DNA of 64,000 nt from Mesorhizobium loti (GCA_014189435.1 CP050293.1:3043001-3107000); one strand, 5' to 3'. Shown: positions 9,591 to 18,505, numbered from the stretch's first letter. Program-made: numbers and translations. Notes: generated by a model from the letters alone, not told the origin.

Positions 9591-10658
9591 TCAAGGACAG
9601 GGGTTGCCGACCCGCTGGTGGATCGCATCCACCGCCTTCTGCATTTCCTCCGTCCAGACGACGTCCACGGAAGACAGCGCCATGTCGAGCTGCGAAAGCG
9701 TCGTTGCGCCGATGATGTTCGAGGTCACGAACGGCCGGCTCGAGACATAGGCATTGGCAAACAGCGCCGGTTCAAGGCCAAACGAGCGCGCCAGCTCATT
9801 GTATTCGAGCTGGGCTTCGGCGGCACCTGGCGTCTCGTAGCGCTGGCCGCGATTGAACAGCTGCGAGCGCGACCCCTGCGGGCGTGCGCCATGGTCGTAT
9901 TTGCCGGTGAGGTAGCCCTGCGCCAGCGGCGAATAGGGCAGCAACGACACCTGCTCGTGCTCGCAGACCTCGGCGAGATTCACCTCGAAGGTGCGGTTGA
10001 CGAGATTGTAGGCGTTCTGGATCGACGCGACGCGGGGCCCGATCCCCTTGTCGGCTTCCGCAAGGAACCGCATCACGCCCCAGGAACTCTCGTTCGACAG
10101 GCCGAAATGGCGGATCTTTCCTGCCTTCACCAGTTCGTCGAACACGGCAAGCGTCTCGGCGATCGGCGTTTCGTCGGTCGGCGCGCCGACAGAATCGGCG
10201 CGCGGCGATACGGCTCCGACGCGCGTCGGGTTGGCGCCCCACGGGATGTCGCGTTCCGGCCAATGGATCTGGTAGAGGTCGAGATAGTCGGTGCCGAGCT
10301 TGGCCAGCGACTTGTCGATGGCGTCAAAGATATCGGCGCGCACCAGTTGCGACGGCCTGTCGCCGCGAAACCATCGGTTGGCCGTGCGGCCGACGACTTT
10401 TGAGGCCAGGATCACCTTGTCGCGGTTGCCGTTGGCCTTCATCCAGCTGCCGATGATCTTTTCGGTCCGCCCTTGCGTCTCCGCCTTGGGCGGGATCGGG
10501 TAGAGCTCGGCAGTGTCGATGAAATTGACGCCGCGCGAAAAGGCCAGGTCCATCTGGGCGTGGCCCTCGGCCTCGGTGTTCTGCTGGCCCCAGGTCATGG
10601 AGCCCAGGCAGATCTGGGTAACAAGAAGATCGGTCCGACCGAGACGGCGCTTGTGCAT
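9591..10658 (-). CDS. Aldo/keto reductase, Tas-like
   Basis: A 355-residue NADPH-dependent oxidoreductase of the AKR superfamily. The catalytic tetrad is visible: Asp48 and Tyr53 in DTAELYP, Lys87 in ILASK and His132 in QIHWPERD. Length, the AELYPIPPKAETQGRTE segment and the C-terminal LGATTLSQLD resemble E. coli Tas. The frame is open 44 codons upstream, but the ATG at 10658 has a good GGAG site and matches the family N-terminus (MHKRRLGRTD). Physiological substrate unknown. Confidence 0.93.
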   Translation of the reverse strand: MHKRRLGRTDLLVTQICLGSMTWGQQNTEAEGHAQMDLAFSRGVNFIDTAELYPIPPKAETQGRTEKIIGSWMKANGNRDKVILASKVVGRTANRWFRGDRPSQLVRADIFDAIDKSLAKLGTDYLDLYQIHWPERDIPWGANPTRVGAVSPRADSVGAPTDETPIAETLAVFDELVKAGKIRHFGLSNESSWGVMRFLAEADKGIGPRVASIQNAYNLVNRTFEVNLAEVCEHEQVSLLPYSPLAQGYLTGKYDHGARPQGSRSQLFNRGQRYETPGAAEAQLEYNELARSFGLEPALFANAYVSSRPFVTSNIIGATTLSQLDMALSSVDVVWTEEMQKAVDAIHQRVGNPCP

Positions 10659-10776
10659 GGAAATTCTGCTCCGGAGGGAAAGCGTGCGCGGAAGCGCGGG
10701 AGGAAGCGCATCTATAGGGAAAGCAGAGGCGCTCTCCAAGCCTCGGCAGACCGACTTTTGCGTGAACCAGTGGCGT

Positions 10777-11265
10777 TTAGCGGCGAGCACCGGCCAGCGC
10801 GCGGCGCTTGGCCTCGTCGATCAGCATGTTGGCCACCTGCATGCGGATCATGGCGCGCTGGCGCAGATGCGGGGCGACACGGTCGGGATGGTTGGCGAAG
10901 GCAAAGCTGCGGCGCATCCGGCTGAAATCGGCGATTTGCTTGGGCTGGTTAAGGCCAAGTTCGACGGCGATGGATTCAGGATCGATCGGCGGCAGCTTTT
11001 CCTCGGGCTTTGGCTCTTCGCCGGCGAGAGCCAGCCTGGCGTGTTCGAGCAAGGCGGCGAATTCGGTCGCCAGATCGGCACCTGCCTCGCGATATTCGGT
11101 GGCAAAGCCGCTGCCCGAAACCTTGATGCGGCCGGAATGGAGTTCATCGGCCACCGAGAGATAGTCGAACGGGATGGATGGACGAGCGCCGGCCTGTTCG
11201 CCCTCGATCCCGTCATCCCCAATTGCGTCGCCCTTGTCGGAGGCGACGAAAAGGTCGTCGAGCAA
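10777..11265 (-). CDS. J-domain-like hypothetical protein, start uncertain
   Basis: The C-terminal 50 residues contain an HPD tripeptide at 126-128 within helices SFAFANHPDRV and AMIRMQVANMLIDEAKRRAL, the layout of a J-domain that stimulates an Hsp70. The rest is acidic and unrecognised. Only a TTG at 11265 serves as start in this frame, although the frame stays open about 33 codons further without any ATG or GTG. An ATG at 11339 with GAGG upstream lies in another frame and would join this one if the C5 run at 11307-11311 had one more base. See the finding on this locus. Confidence 0.65.
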   Translation of the reverse strand: MLDDLFVASDKGDAIGDDGIEGEQAGARPSIPFDYLSVADELHSGRIKVSGSGFATEYREAGADLATEFAALLEHARLALAGEEPKPEEKLPPIDPESIAVELGLNQPKQIADFSRMRRSFAFANHPDRVAPHLRQRAMIRMQVANMLIDEAKRRALAGARR

Positions 11266-11661
11266 CGCAGCGAAATCCCGCTTGGCGCCAGTAGCGATGT
11301 CAGCCTCCCCCTTGCCCGACCGTGCAAGCTTCCGAGCATAGAACCGCCTCGTTAAAAATGCATGCCATCGATCTTAACGAATTTAGCCGTTGCCTTGCGC
11401 CGCTTGAACATCAGCAATCCCCAAGCAAAAAGCCGGACTGCACTTTCATGCAGTCCGGAATTCGCCAGGAGTGGCGAGGAAAAACCGGCCATGTAGCCAG
11501 CATTCGAGGCTACGATGCGCGTCGGCCAAAAGTTTCACCCCGTTGCAGAAATATGGCCAAAGAAATCACCAACACATGGCAGGCATGCAAATGCTGCACT
11601 GCACAATTGTCACGATTCACCTATATTGGCTGCCGTGGAGGACCAATCAGGGGCTTGAATC
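11266..11661. other. Intergenic region, 396 bp, no convincing protein gene
   Basis: Holds the probable upstream part of the J-domain-like gene (to about 11339), the hairpin at 11433-11458 and about 200 bp leading to the small DUF1127-like gene. A forward open frame across 11322-11678 has no family resemblance and was not accepted. Base composition is lower in GC than in the genes on either side. Confidence 0.5.
11426..11458 (-). terminator. Rho-independent terminator, possible 3' end of a small RNA
   Basis: Perfect 10-bp stem (arms at 11433-11442 and 11449-11458, loop CTTTCA). On the reverse strand it is followed by CTTTTTGC, as in an intrinsic terminator. No reverse-strand gene lies just upstream between 11459 and 11661, and the J-domain-like gene begins further downstream, so the transcript that ends here is not a visible protein gene. 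Confidence 0.6.
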
Positions 11662-11826
11662 ATGGGTTTCTTCACTGAAATGTTCGCCCGGCCGCGGCCG
11701 CAGGAGCATCTGAGATACCGCTCGGCGCTCGCACTGCTTCATTCGATGAGCAATGCCGACCGCGCCGACATCGGTATCAAGCCGGCCGACTTCCCCCGCA
11801 TCGCCCGCGAAATGTCCGTTCGCTAG
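11662..11826 (+). CDS. Small DUF1127-like protein (54 aa)
   Basis: A 54-residue protein starting MGFFTEMF. The second half, RSALALLHSMSNADRADIGIKPADFPRIARE, has the pattern of the DUF1127 tail: helix, then a D-IGI--AD segment, then an Arg-rich end. DUF1127 proteins are small basic proteins; in Rhizobium/Agrobacterium relatives some affect RNA turnover or phosphate metabolism. The frame ends with TAG at 11824. It stands alone between two reverse-strand genes and probably has its own promoter in the AT-richer stretch upstream. Confidence 0.72.
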   Translation: MGFFTEMFARPRPQEHLRYRSALALLHSMSNADRADIGIKPADFPRIAREMSVR

Positions 11827-11885
11827 AAGTATCGAGTCGCGAGATGTCCCGGCTCAGTCCGGGACATCTCCAAAACCTCAATTCC

Positions 11886-12392
11886 CTAGCGCGCTCCCAG
11901 GAACGTCGCCTTGCCCAACGGCACGCCATTGTGGCGAAGGATGTCGTAAGCCGTGGTGAGGTGGAAATAGAAGTTGGGCATGGCCACGTGCAGCAGATAC
12001 TGCATGCCGGGCATCGAGCTTTCGCGCCCACCAAGCTTCAACTCGATGATCTTGTCGTCGGAGCCGTCGAATTCGGCAGCCGAAAATGTCGCGAGAAGGT
12101 CGAGCGTCTTCGTGATGCGAGCCTGGACATCAGCAAAACTCGCCTCGTTGTCCTCGTATCTCGGCACGTCGCGCCCGGCGAGCCGTGACGGCGCGCCCTT
12201 GGCGTGATCGGTGGCGATCTGCACCTGCCGGGTCAGAGCGTACATGTCGGGCGCCAGTCGTGACGTCAAAAACACCTGCGGGTCGATCTTGCGGTCAAGC
12301 GCATTCTGTTCGGCGCTCGCCAGCACATTGGAAAGGGCTTTCAGCCTGGCCGAAAACACAGGCACGGATGCCTCATACATGGATATCGTCAC
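11886..12392 (-). CDS. DUF1993 family protein
   Basis: A 168-residue cytoplasmic protein of the DUF1993 family, possibly a DinB-like four-helix protein. The N-terminus TISMYEASVPVF and the C-terminal AMPNFYFHLTTAYDIL then HNGVPLGKATFLG are family signatures. The reverse frame is open across the neighbouring forward gene up to 13418, but the GTG at 12392, with AGGAG 7 nt upstream, fits the family start. Function unknown. Confidence 0.87.
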   Translation of the reverse strand: MTISMYEASVPVFSARLKALSNVLASAEQNALDRKIDPQVFLTSRLAPDMYALTRQVQIATDHAKGAPSRLAGRDVPRYEDNEASFADVQARITKTLDLLATFSAAEFDGSDDKIIELKLGGRESSMPGMQYLLHVAMPNFYFHLTTAYDILRHNGVPLGKATFLGAR

Positions 12393-12530
12393 GTCAAATC
12401 TCCTGCCCGGCCGAACGCCGGCGGACGCGACGTAGCGCCTTCGCGCGGGATTTTTCAAGACCGCCGACGCCGCGTCACCACGTTGCCGCAATCGCCATAG
12501 TAGAATCTCCCTATCGAGCGGAGATTCCCG

Positions 12531-13583
12531 ATGAGACGCGCCCTTTTCGCAGCGACTGCCTTTCTCTCCCTTGCCCCGATCGGCCAGACGGCATTGGCCG
12601 CCGAAGATGCACCCGAAGCGCCCTATGTCGACGACCGGTCGAGCGCCGATGCCGTCGTCCGTTCGCTCTACAGCGCCATCAACCGCCACGAATTCGCCCG
12701 CGCCTGGGGGTATTTCGGCGATACTAAGCCGGCAAAGGATTTCGACAGTTTCGTCAAAGGCTATGACGGCACCGACAAGGTCGAGGTCGCGACCGGGGCC
12801 ATTTCGGATGAAGGTGCCGCCGGGAGCATTTTCTACAACGTCCCCGTCGCCATCCGCGCCACCGACAAGACCGGCGGCGAAAAGGTCTTTGCCGGCTGCT
12901 ATACGCTGCGCCAGGTGAATGCCCAGATCCAGGCGGCGCCGCCCTTCGATCCTATCCACATCGAAAAAGGCGCGCTGAAACCCTCCACCGCCGATTTCGA
13001 GGAGGCGCTGCCGCCAAGCTGCGGCGACGGTCCGCCGCCGCCGAAGAAAGACACCGCACTGGAGCAGGCCAAGAAAGCCTTTCTGGCGACCTATGGCGAT
13101 CAGTGCGACAAGCAGTTTCTCGCCGATGAGCCGACCGTTTTTTCGATCAAATACAAGGACAAGGATGCGCAGCCCGGCGATCCCGACAAGGAGACACGGC
13201 TGTTCCATTTTTCCTGCTCGGCCGCGGCCTACAATGAAAGCTCGGTCTACTACATGACCGACGAGGTCTCGGGCGTGCAGCAATTGCAGTTCGCCGAACC
13301 CAAGATGGACATCCGCTACGAGAACAATGACAGCGACGGCAAATTGCTGGGCATGACCATCGTCGGGTTCCAGACGTCCGGCTGGGCGGTCAATTCCGAC
13401 TATGACGAGAATGCCCACACGATCACCACGTTCAACAAGTGGCGCGGCGTCGGCGATGCGTCCGACGCCGGGACGTATCTGTTTCGCAATGGCAATTTCT
13501 CGCTGGTCCAGTACGACGTCGATGCGTCCTATGACGGCGAGGAAAATCCGCAGACCGTTGTCGACTACAACACCGCGCCCTGA
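12531..13583 (+). CDS. Secreted DUF1176-like protein
   Basis: A 350-residue exported protein. Residues 1-24 form a signal peptide with probable cleavage after TALA. The N-terminal third (SSADAVVRSLYSAINRHEF) looks like an SnoaL/NTF2-type region; the C-terminal half, ending in TTFNKWRGVGDASDAGTYLF and a Tyr-Asp rich tail, resembles DUF1176. Four to five cysteines suggest disulfides in the periplasm. Single gene, function unknown. Confidence 0.75.
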   Translation: MRRALFAATAFLSLAPIGQTALAAEDAPEAPYVDDRSSADAVVRSLYSAINRHEFARAWGYFGDTKPAKDFDSFVKGYDGTDKVEVATGAISDEGAAGSIFYNVPVAIRATDKTGGEKVFAGCYTLRQVNAQIQAAPPFDPIHIEKGALKPSTADFEEALPPSCGDGPPPPKKDTALEQAKKAFLATYGDQCDKQFLADEPTVFSIKYKDKDAQPGDPDKETRLFHFSCSAAAYNESSVYYMTDEVSGVQQLQFAEPKMDIRYENNDSDGKLLGMTIVGFQTSGWAVNSDYDENAHTITTFNKWRGVGDASDAGTYLFRNGNFSLVQYDVDASYDGEENPQTVVDYNTAP

Positions 13584-13611
13584 GTCTGGACGGGCTTACC
13601 CGCGGTGTCGG

Positions 13612-14508
13612 TCAAGGCGCCTTCGACAGCATCCAGTTGAGCGTGCCGCGCCAGTCGGTCATGCGGATTGGGGTGCCATGGGTGCCCGTCTCGAAGCGGA
13701 CGAAATGGGTCGGATACGGGTAGGCTTTCGATTTGGCGATGATCGAACGGAAGAAGGCTTCCTGCTTTTCCACCGGGAAAACCACGTCATGGCTGCCCTG
13801 ACCGAAGAAGACCGGGACATGACGCCTGAAGGCGGGGCTGGCGAGGAAACTCTCGTCCCATAGCGAGCCAAGCAGCAGCAGCCCATTGATGCGCCGGCCG
13901 GTATCATTGCGGGCGGCAAGCTTCCAGCACAGCGCACCGCCCATCGAGCCGCAGGCGACGAAGATCTTCGCGCCTGGCGATTTTTCGGCATAGTGACCGA
14001 TCAGCGCCGCAACCTGCGCCGCTCCCCTGTCGCCGAAATCGGTAAAATCCGGGCTGAGATAAAGGCCGCCATTGCCGGCCATCAGGTTCTTGAGCCGGTT
14101 GAAATTGCCGCCGAAGGTGAAGTCGTCGACGCCTTGCTTGCGGCTGCCGCCCTGCCCGTGCAGGTAAAGCACGATGATGCCGGCGCCCTCGGTCTTGCCG
14201 ACGGCAACATGCCTGACATCGCCGGCATCGGTCTTCAGCAACAAATCCTGCTGCACCTTGCGAACGCTGGTGTCGGTGTATTGGGCGTTCACCCGGCGCT
14301 CCGGCACCTGGTCACGCTGATTGATGTCGCGCATCTCGCGGTAATCGATGACCGTGTAGGCACCATTGGTGTCGGACGACAAAGTGGCCGGATAGGCGAA
14401 GAGATCGTCCTTGAAGGGTTTTAAGGACAGCGTCTGACTTTGCGCAGCCGAAGACAGCAACGCGGTCGCGACTGCAAAGGCACAGAAAATTTGGCGGCGA
14501 ATAGACAT
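13612..14508 (-). CDS. Secreted alpha/beta hydrolase
   Basis: A 298-residue protein with signal peptide (residues 1-24, cleavage near AAQSQ). The oxyanion loop HGQGGSR is at 117-123 and the nucleophile elbow CGSMGG places Ser188; GQGSHDVVFP and TGTHGTP near the C-terminus supply the likely acid and histidine. An esterase or dienelactone-hydrolase-like role in the periplasm is likely, with unknown substrate. The start is the ATG at 14508; an upstream TTG at 14544 would spoil the signal peptide. Confidence 0.82.
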   Translation of the reverse strand: MSIRRQIFCAFAVATALLSSAAQSQTLSLKPFKDDLFAYPATLSSDTNGAYTVIDYREMRDINQRDQVPERRVNAQYTDTSVRKVQQDLLLKTDAGDVRHVAVGKTEGAGIIVLYLHGQGGSRKQGVDDFTFGGNFNRLKNLMAGNGGLYLSPDFTDFGDRGAAQVAALIGHYAEKSPGAKIFVACGSMGGALCWKLAARNDTGRRINGLLLLGSLWDESFLASPAFRRHVPVFFGQGSHDVVFPVEKQEAFFRSIIAKSKAYPYPTHFVRFETGTHGTPIRMTDWRGTLNWMLSKAP

Positions 14509-14540
14509 GCCCAAGGCATGCGTAATTCGGCTTGGGTTTG

Positions 14541-16151
14541 TCAATCCTGCAGCACGCCGCCGGCGCCTTCCAGCGCTTCGCGTGTGTCGACATCGACAGA
14601 TGCCGCCGCGCCGATTTCGGCATCGATGACGTCGAGCCCTTCGGTCTCGACCAGATGGCGTGCGCCGGTGTCGCCTTCGAGATGGGCAATCGCCGGGAAC
14701 AGCGAGCGCGGCAACAGAACAGGGTTGCCGCGCTTGCCGTCATGCGAGGCGCGGACCACCGAATTGCCGCCGGCCTTGCGGAAAGCATCGATCAGCCCGT
14801 CGAGATCGTCGGACGTGATATCAGGCATGTCGCCGAGAACGATCATCACACCGGCGGAATCCTCGGGCAGATAGGCAATGCCGGCTTTCAGCGAGGTGGA
14901 CAGGCCTTCGGTAAAATCGGGATTGTCGGCGAAGGTCACGTCGAGGCCCGCCAGCGCCGCGCGCACCCGCTCGCGCTGGTGGCCGGTGACGACAATCGTG
15001 CTGGAAGCCTTCGAGCCGAGCGCCCGTTCGGCGGTGCGGCGCACCAGCGGCTGGCCGTCGAAGAGCGCCAAAAGCTTGTTTGGCCCGCCCATGCGGCTCG
15101 ACCGGCCGGCCGCCAGAAGCACGATGCCGACCTTGAGCTGGCTTTTGGCCGGCAGCGGCTCGCGCGGCTGCGGCCGCGTCGGGATTTCCATCAGCAGCCC
15201 ACCGACCCCCATGCCGGCAATATCCCTGGCGGTCACGTCAAGGCCGGCGATCAACCTGTCCAGCACCCAGTCGAAGCCGTTTTCCTTCGGGCTGCGGGCG
15301 CAACCCGGCGCACCGATGACGCGCTTGCCGTTGAGTGTACCCAGCACCAGCAGATTGCCGGGATCGACCGGCATGCCCGCGCGGACGACGGTACCACCCG
15401 CCTTCTCGATCGCGGCTGGAACGACATCGGCGAAATCGCTCATTGCCGAGGCGCCGAAGATCACCACCATGTCGTTGTCGCGCGCCAGGGAGACCGCGGC
15501 TTCCGCCACCGGCGCGATCTCATGCGGCGTGCGGCGCTCCGCCGTCAGCCTGCCGCCGGTGCGCGCCAGCCGCGCTTCGGTGACGCGCAGCGTCTTGTCC
15601 AGCACACTTGGCTTGATGCCCGGCAGAACTGTCTGGATAACGCCGACACGCACCGGCCGATAGGCGTTGACGGCAAAGATCTCGCCACCGGCGCAGATTT
15701 TCGTCGCGGCGTCGACCAGTGCCGAACTGACCGCGAAGGGGATGATCTTCACGGTCGCGACCATCTGGCCTTTCTCGACCGGCGCATGCTGCGCCAGGGT
15801 GGCGATGGTGATGGCGGGATCGATGGCATTGATGGCGTCGATGACTGCGGCATCGACCGTGAAGATGCCCGACGCTTTGGCATGGAGGTTGACCCGCCCG
15901 GTCGCGGCCGGCCTGGCCTCGATGCCGCGAAAGGCCATGCTCTCGGCTATTTCCTGCGCGGCGGCATCCTCGCCGAGGTCGTCGGCGGCCAACACAGCCG
16001 CAACAACCTGCGAAACGCCGGCGGTCCGCAGCAGCGCCACATCCTCGGCGCTCAGCCTGTGCGCCTTGCGAAAGCGGCGCTCGCCCGCTGTGGTAGAGTG
16101 CGCCAGCACCGCGCCTTCCGCCGTCTCAATCGGGATCGGGCCGAATTTCAC
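14541..16151 (-). CDS. MoeA-like / MocA-like fusion: molybdopterin-binding plus nucleotidyltransferase
   Basis: A 536-residue two-domain protein. Residues 1 to about 335 resemble the molybdopterin-binding MoeA/MogA fold (IFGASAMSDF, MPVDPGNLL, GAPGCARSPKENGFDWVL). Residues from about 340 are an NTP-transferase with LLAAGRSSRMGGPNK at 345-359, as in MocA, which attaches CMP to molybdenum cofactor for xanthine dehydrogenase or CO dehydrogenase type enzymes. It overlaps the XdhC-type gene by 4 bp (start and stop interlocked) and is the last gene of the maturation cluster. Confidence 0.9.
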   Translation of the reverse strand: MKFGPIPIETAEGAVLAHSTTAGERRFRKAHRLSAEDVALLRTAGVSQVVAAVLAADDLGEDAAAQEIAESMAFRGIEARPAATGRVNLHAKASGIFTVDAAVIDAINAIDPAITIATLAQHAPVEKGQMVATVKIIPFAVSSALVDAATKICAGGEIFAVNAYRPVRVGVIQTVLPGIKPSVLDKTLRVTEARLARTGGRLTAERRTPHEIAPVAEAAVSLARDNDMVVIFGASAMSDFADVVPAAIEKAGGTVVRAGMPVDPGNLLVLGTLNGKRVIGAPGCARSPKENGFDWVLDRLIAGLDVTARDIAGMGVGGLLMEIPTRPQPREPLPAKSQLKVGIVLLAAGRSSRMGGPNKLLALFDGQPLVRRTAERALGSKASSTIVVTGHQRERVRAALAGLDVTFADNPDFTEGLSTSLKAGIAYLPEDSAGVMIVLGDMPDITSDDLDGLIDAFRKAGGNSVVRASHDGKRGNPVLLPRSLFPAIAHLEGDTGARHLVETEGLDVIDAEIGAAASVDVDTREALEGAGGVLQD

Positions 16152-16852
16152 GCCGCCGCGCCTTTTGCGTCCAGCCCGCGCGAGCGGAAGGCGTGGATCG
16201 CCTGCGCCAACACCGCAACGGCGATCTCGGCCGGGCTGGCAGCACCAATGTCGAGCCCGATCGGCGCATGGATACGGGCGATCTGGTCGGGGCTCGCCCC
16301 CAGCGCCAACAGTCGCTCAACGCGCTTGGCGTGCGTCTTGCGGCTGCCGAGCGCGCCGACATAGAAGCAGTTGGCGTCGAGCGCCGCCTTCAGGGCGAAA
16401 TCATCGACCTTCGGGTCATGGGTGACAGCGGCAAGCGCGGTGTAACTGTCGAGCGGCTGACGCTTCAGCACATCCTCCGGCCATTCGGCATGAAGCGCCA
16501 CGTCGGGAAAGCGATCCGGCGTGGCGAAAGCTGTGCGAGGGTCGATGATTTCCACGGGGTAGCCGGCGATTTTCGCCATCGGCGCCAGCGCCTGGCTGAT
16601 GTGGACAGCGCCAATCACGACCAAACGCGGCTGCGGCAGATGCGCATTGAGAAAGAAGGTCCGCCCTTCGGCCTCGACCGAACCGGAATTGCCAGTGCGG
16701 AACGCCCTGGCGATCGCGGCGCCGAGATCGCCGGCGACCTGGTCGCCCTCGCGCACGATCCGGTCGCGGCCATCACCGAGGTCGGTGACAAGGACCGCCG
16801 CGCGGCGGGCGCGTCGTTCGGCGTTCAGTGTTTTCAGTGCATAGGGGTCCAT
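16148..16852 (-). CDS. XdhC family protein, C-terminal (Rossmann) domain type
   Basis: A 234-residue protein equal to the C-terminal half of XdhC. PRLVVIGAVHISQALAPMA near residue 75 is the Rossmann loop, and ALGSRKTHAKRVERLLALG followed by RIHAPIGLDIGA is the XdhC signature. XdhC binds sulfurated molybdenum cofactor and hands it to the hydroxylase apoenzyme. The N-terminal half is encoded separately 6 bp upstream, so XdhC is split into two proteins here. Confidence 0.9.
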   Translation of the reverse strand: MDPYALKTLNAERRARRAAVLVTDLGDGRDRIVREGDQVAGDLGAAIARAFRTGNSGSVEAEGRTFFLNAHLPQPRLVVIGAVHISQALAPMAKIAGYPVEIIDPRTAFATPDRFPDVALHAEWPEDVLKRQPLDSYTALAAVTHDPKVDDFALKAALDANCFYVGALGSRKTHAKRVERLLALGASPDQIARIHAPIGLDIGAASPAEIAVAVLAQAIHAFRSRGLDAKGAAA

Positions 16853-16858
16853 TCGAGA

Positions 16859-17197
16859 TCAGCCGAGCCTTTCGACATACACCTTGATGCGGCCGCCACA
16901 GGACAGGCCGACCTGCCAGGCGGTTTCGTCGGCGACACCGAACTCCAGCATCCTGGCCTTGCCGCTGTCGATGACGTCGATGGCTTCCGTCACCACAGCG
17001 CCTTCGACGCAACCGCCCGAGACGGAGCCGTGGAAATTGCCGTCGGCGTCGATCACCAGATGGCTGCCCACGGGTCGGGGCGCCGAACCCCAGGTCTCGA
17101 CCACTGTCGCGATGGCCACGTCCTTGCCGTCCTTCATCCAGCCTTCCGCGATGATCAGCGGATCGCGGGCCTCATCCAGATAAATGCTGTTTTCCAT
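16859..17197 (-). CDS. XdhC/CoxI family protein, N-terminal domain type
   Basis: A 112-residue protein matching the XdhC_CoxI N-terminal domain: VAIATVVETWGSAPRPVGSH is the family signature, followed by GSVSGGCVEGAV with the conserved cysteine and a second cysteine in LSCGGRIKVYVE near the end. It is thought to act with the Rossmann part encoded next to it in inserting sulfurated molybdenum cofactor. Confidence 0.9.
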   Translation of the reverse strand: MENSIYLDEARDPLIIAEGWMKDGKDVAIATVVETWGSAPRPVGSHLVIDADGNFHGSVSGGCVEGAVVTEAIDVIDSGKARMLEFGVADETAWQVGLSCGGRIKVYVERLG

Positions 17198-17257
17198 GAC
17201 CGTTTCTCCAGAAGTCTGTTTTTCTCGGGGATCGTTTTCCGGATGGGAAAGATATGG

Positions 17258-18502
17258 TTATGCGGCGTGCCTCGCGCCAGCGTCCAGCCATTTGCGCGGA
17301 TCGACGGATTGTGCCGACTTCTTGTCCAGCGACGCGCAGAGATCGGCAAGCGCATCGAGATTGTGTACCGAGCGGAATTCGTCGACATGCGGCAGCATCG
17401 CCTTGACACCACGGGCGCGCGCCTGAAAACCGTCAAAGCGCAGCAGCGGGTTCAGCCAGATCAGCCGCCGGCAGGATTTGTGCAGGCGCTCCATTTCCTC
17501 CGACAGGCCGGCGACATCGTCGCGCTCCAGCCCGTCGGTGATCAGAAGCACGACCGCGCCCTGCCCCAGCACACGCCGCGACCATATCAGGTTGAACTCG
17601 GCAAGCGTGTCGCCGATGCGCGTGCCGCCCGACCAATCCTTGACCGCCGCCGAACAGTCGGCAAGCGCTGCATCGGGGTCGCGATGGCGCATCTGCCGGG
17701 TCAGGTTGGTCAGCCTTGTGCCAAAAACGAACGTGTGCACGCGCCGGCGTTTCTCCGTCAGCGCATGCAGGAAATGCAGGAAAATGCGCGTGTACTGGCT
17801 CATCGAGCCGGAAATGTCGGCCAGCACAACCAGCGGCGGATGGACCTCGCGGGCCGAGCGGAATTTCGGCAGGATCAGTTCGCCGCCGGTGCGCGCGGCC
17901 GAACGCATCATGGCGCGCGGATCGATGCGGCGGCCATGCGCATCGGCCTTGAAGCGCCGCGTCCGCACCATGTCGAAAGGCAGCCGCAGCTGCGCGATCG
18001 CCTTCTTGGCATCGGCCATTTCGGCGGCGTTCATCTGGGCAAAATCCTTGGCCCGCAGCACCTCGTTGCCGGAGAAGGTGAAGCGGGCGTCGACCTCGAT
18101 CTCGGGGATTTCCTGGGCCGGCTGGTTCTTCTGGTGGCCCTCGAACATCGCCTGGCTGACGCGGTTCTCGGCAGGACGGGGCTTCTGCTTTTCTCTGACA
18201 TCCGGCGCCACCGGCGAAAACATCGCCAGCATCTTTTCGATCAGTTCGCGCGACTTCCAGTACAGCCGGAACGCTTCGTCGAAAATGGCGTGATCCTCAT
18301 GCCGGGACACCAGCACGGCGTGCAGCGTCCAGTAGAAATCGTCGCGCGAACCGATGCCGGCGACCAGCACCGCCTCGATGGCATCCTTGACCGAGGCCGG
18401 CCCGACCCGCATGCCTGCCTTGCGCAAGGTGCGGGCGAAATAGACGATGTTGTCGGCGATCCGTCCGTGCGGCATGGCCTCTTTCGGCTCGGGGCGCGGC
18501 AT
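17258..18502 (-). CDS. CoxE-like von Willebrand factor A domain protein
   Basis: A 414-residue protein with N-terminal helical region and a C-terminal VWA domain. The MIDAS metal site reads LADISGSMSQY with Asp229, Ser231 and Ser233. CoxE proteins work with the MoxR ATPase CoxD in assembling the copper-sulfur-molybdenum centre of CO dehydrogenase and related hydroxylases. The gene lies between the MoxR and XdhC genes, the same company as in known cox clusters. Confidence 0.9.
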   Translation of the reverse strand: MPRPEPKEAMPHGRIADNIVYFARTLRKAGMRVGPASVKDAIEAVLVAGIGSRDDFYWTLHAVLVSRHEDHAIFDEAFRLYWKSRELIEKMLAMFSPVAPDVREKQKPRPAENRVSQAMFEGHQKNQPAQEIPEIEVDARFTFSGNEVLRAKDFAQMNAAEMADAKKAIAQLRLPFDMVRTRRFKADAHGRRIDPRAMMRSAARTGGELILPKFRSAREVHPPLVVLADISGSMSQYTRIFLHFLHALTEKRRRVHTFVFGTRLTNLTRQMRHRDPDAALADCSAAVKDWSGGTRIGDTLAEFNLIWSRRVLGQGAVVLLITDGLERDDVAGLSEEMERLHKSCRRLIWLNPLLRFDGFQARARGVKAMLPHVDEFRSVHNLDALADLCASLDKKSAQSVDPRKWLDAGARHAA

Positions 18503-18505
18503 CGC

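Noticed and set aside
11322..11678. Forward frame of 118 codons in the gap before the DUF1127-like gene
   Set aside because: Protein has no regular features and overlaps the terminator hairpin and the next start; judged random.
12393..13418. Reverse extension of the DUF1993 frame across the DUF1176-like gene
   Set aside because: Antisense to a signal-peptide-bearing forward gene; the GTG at 12392 with AGGAG fits the DUF1993 family start.
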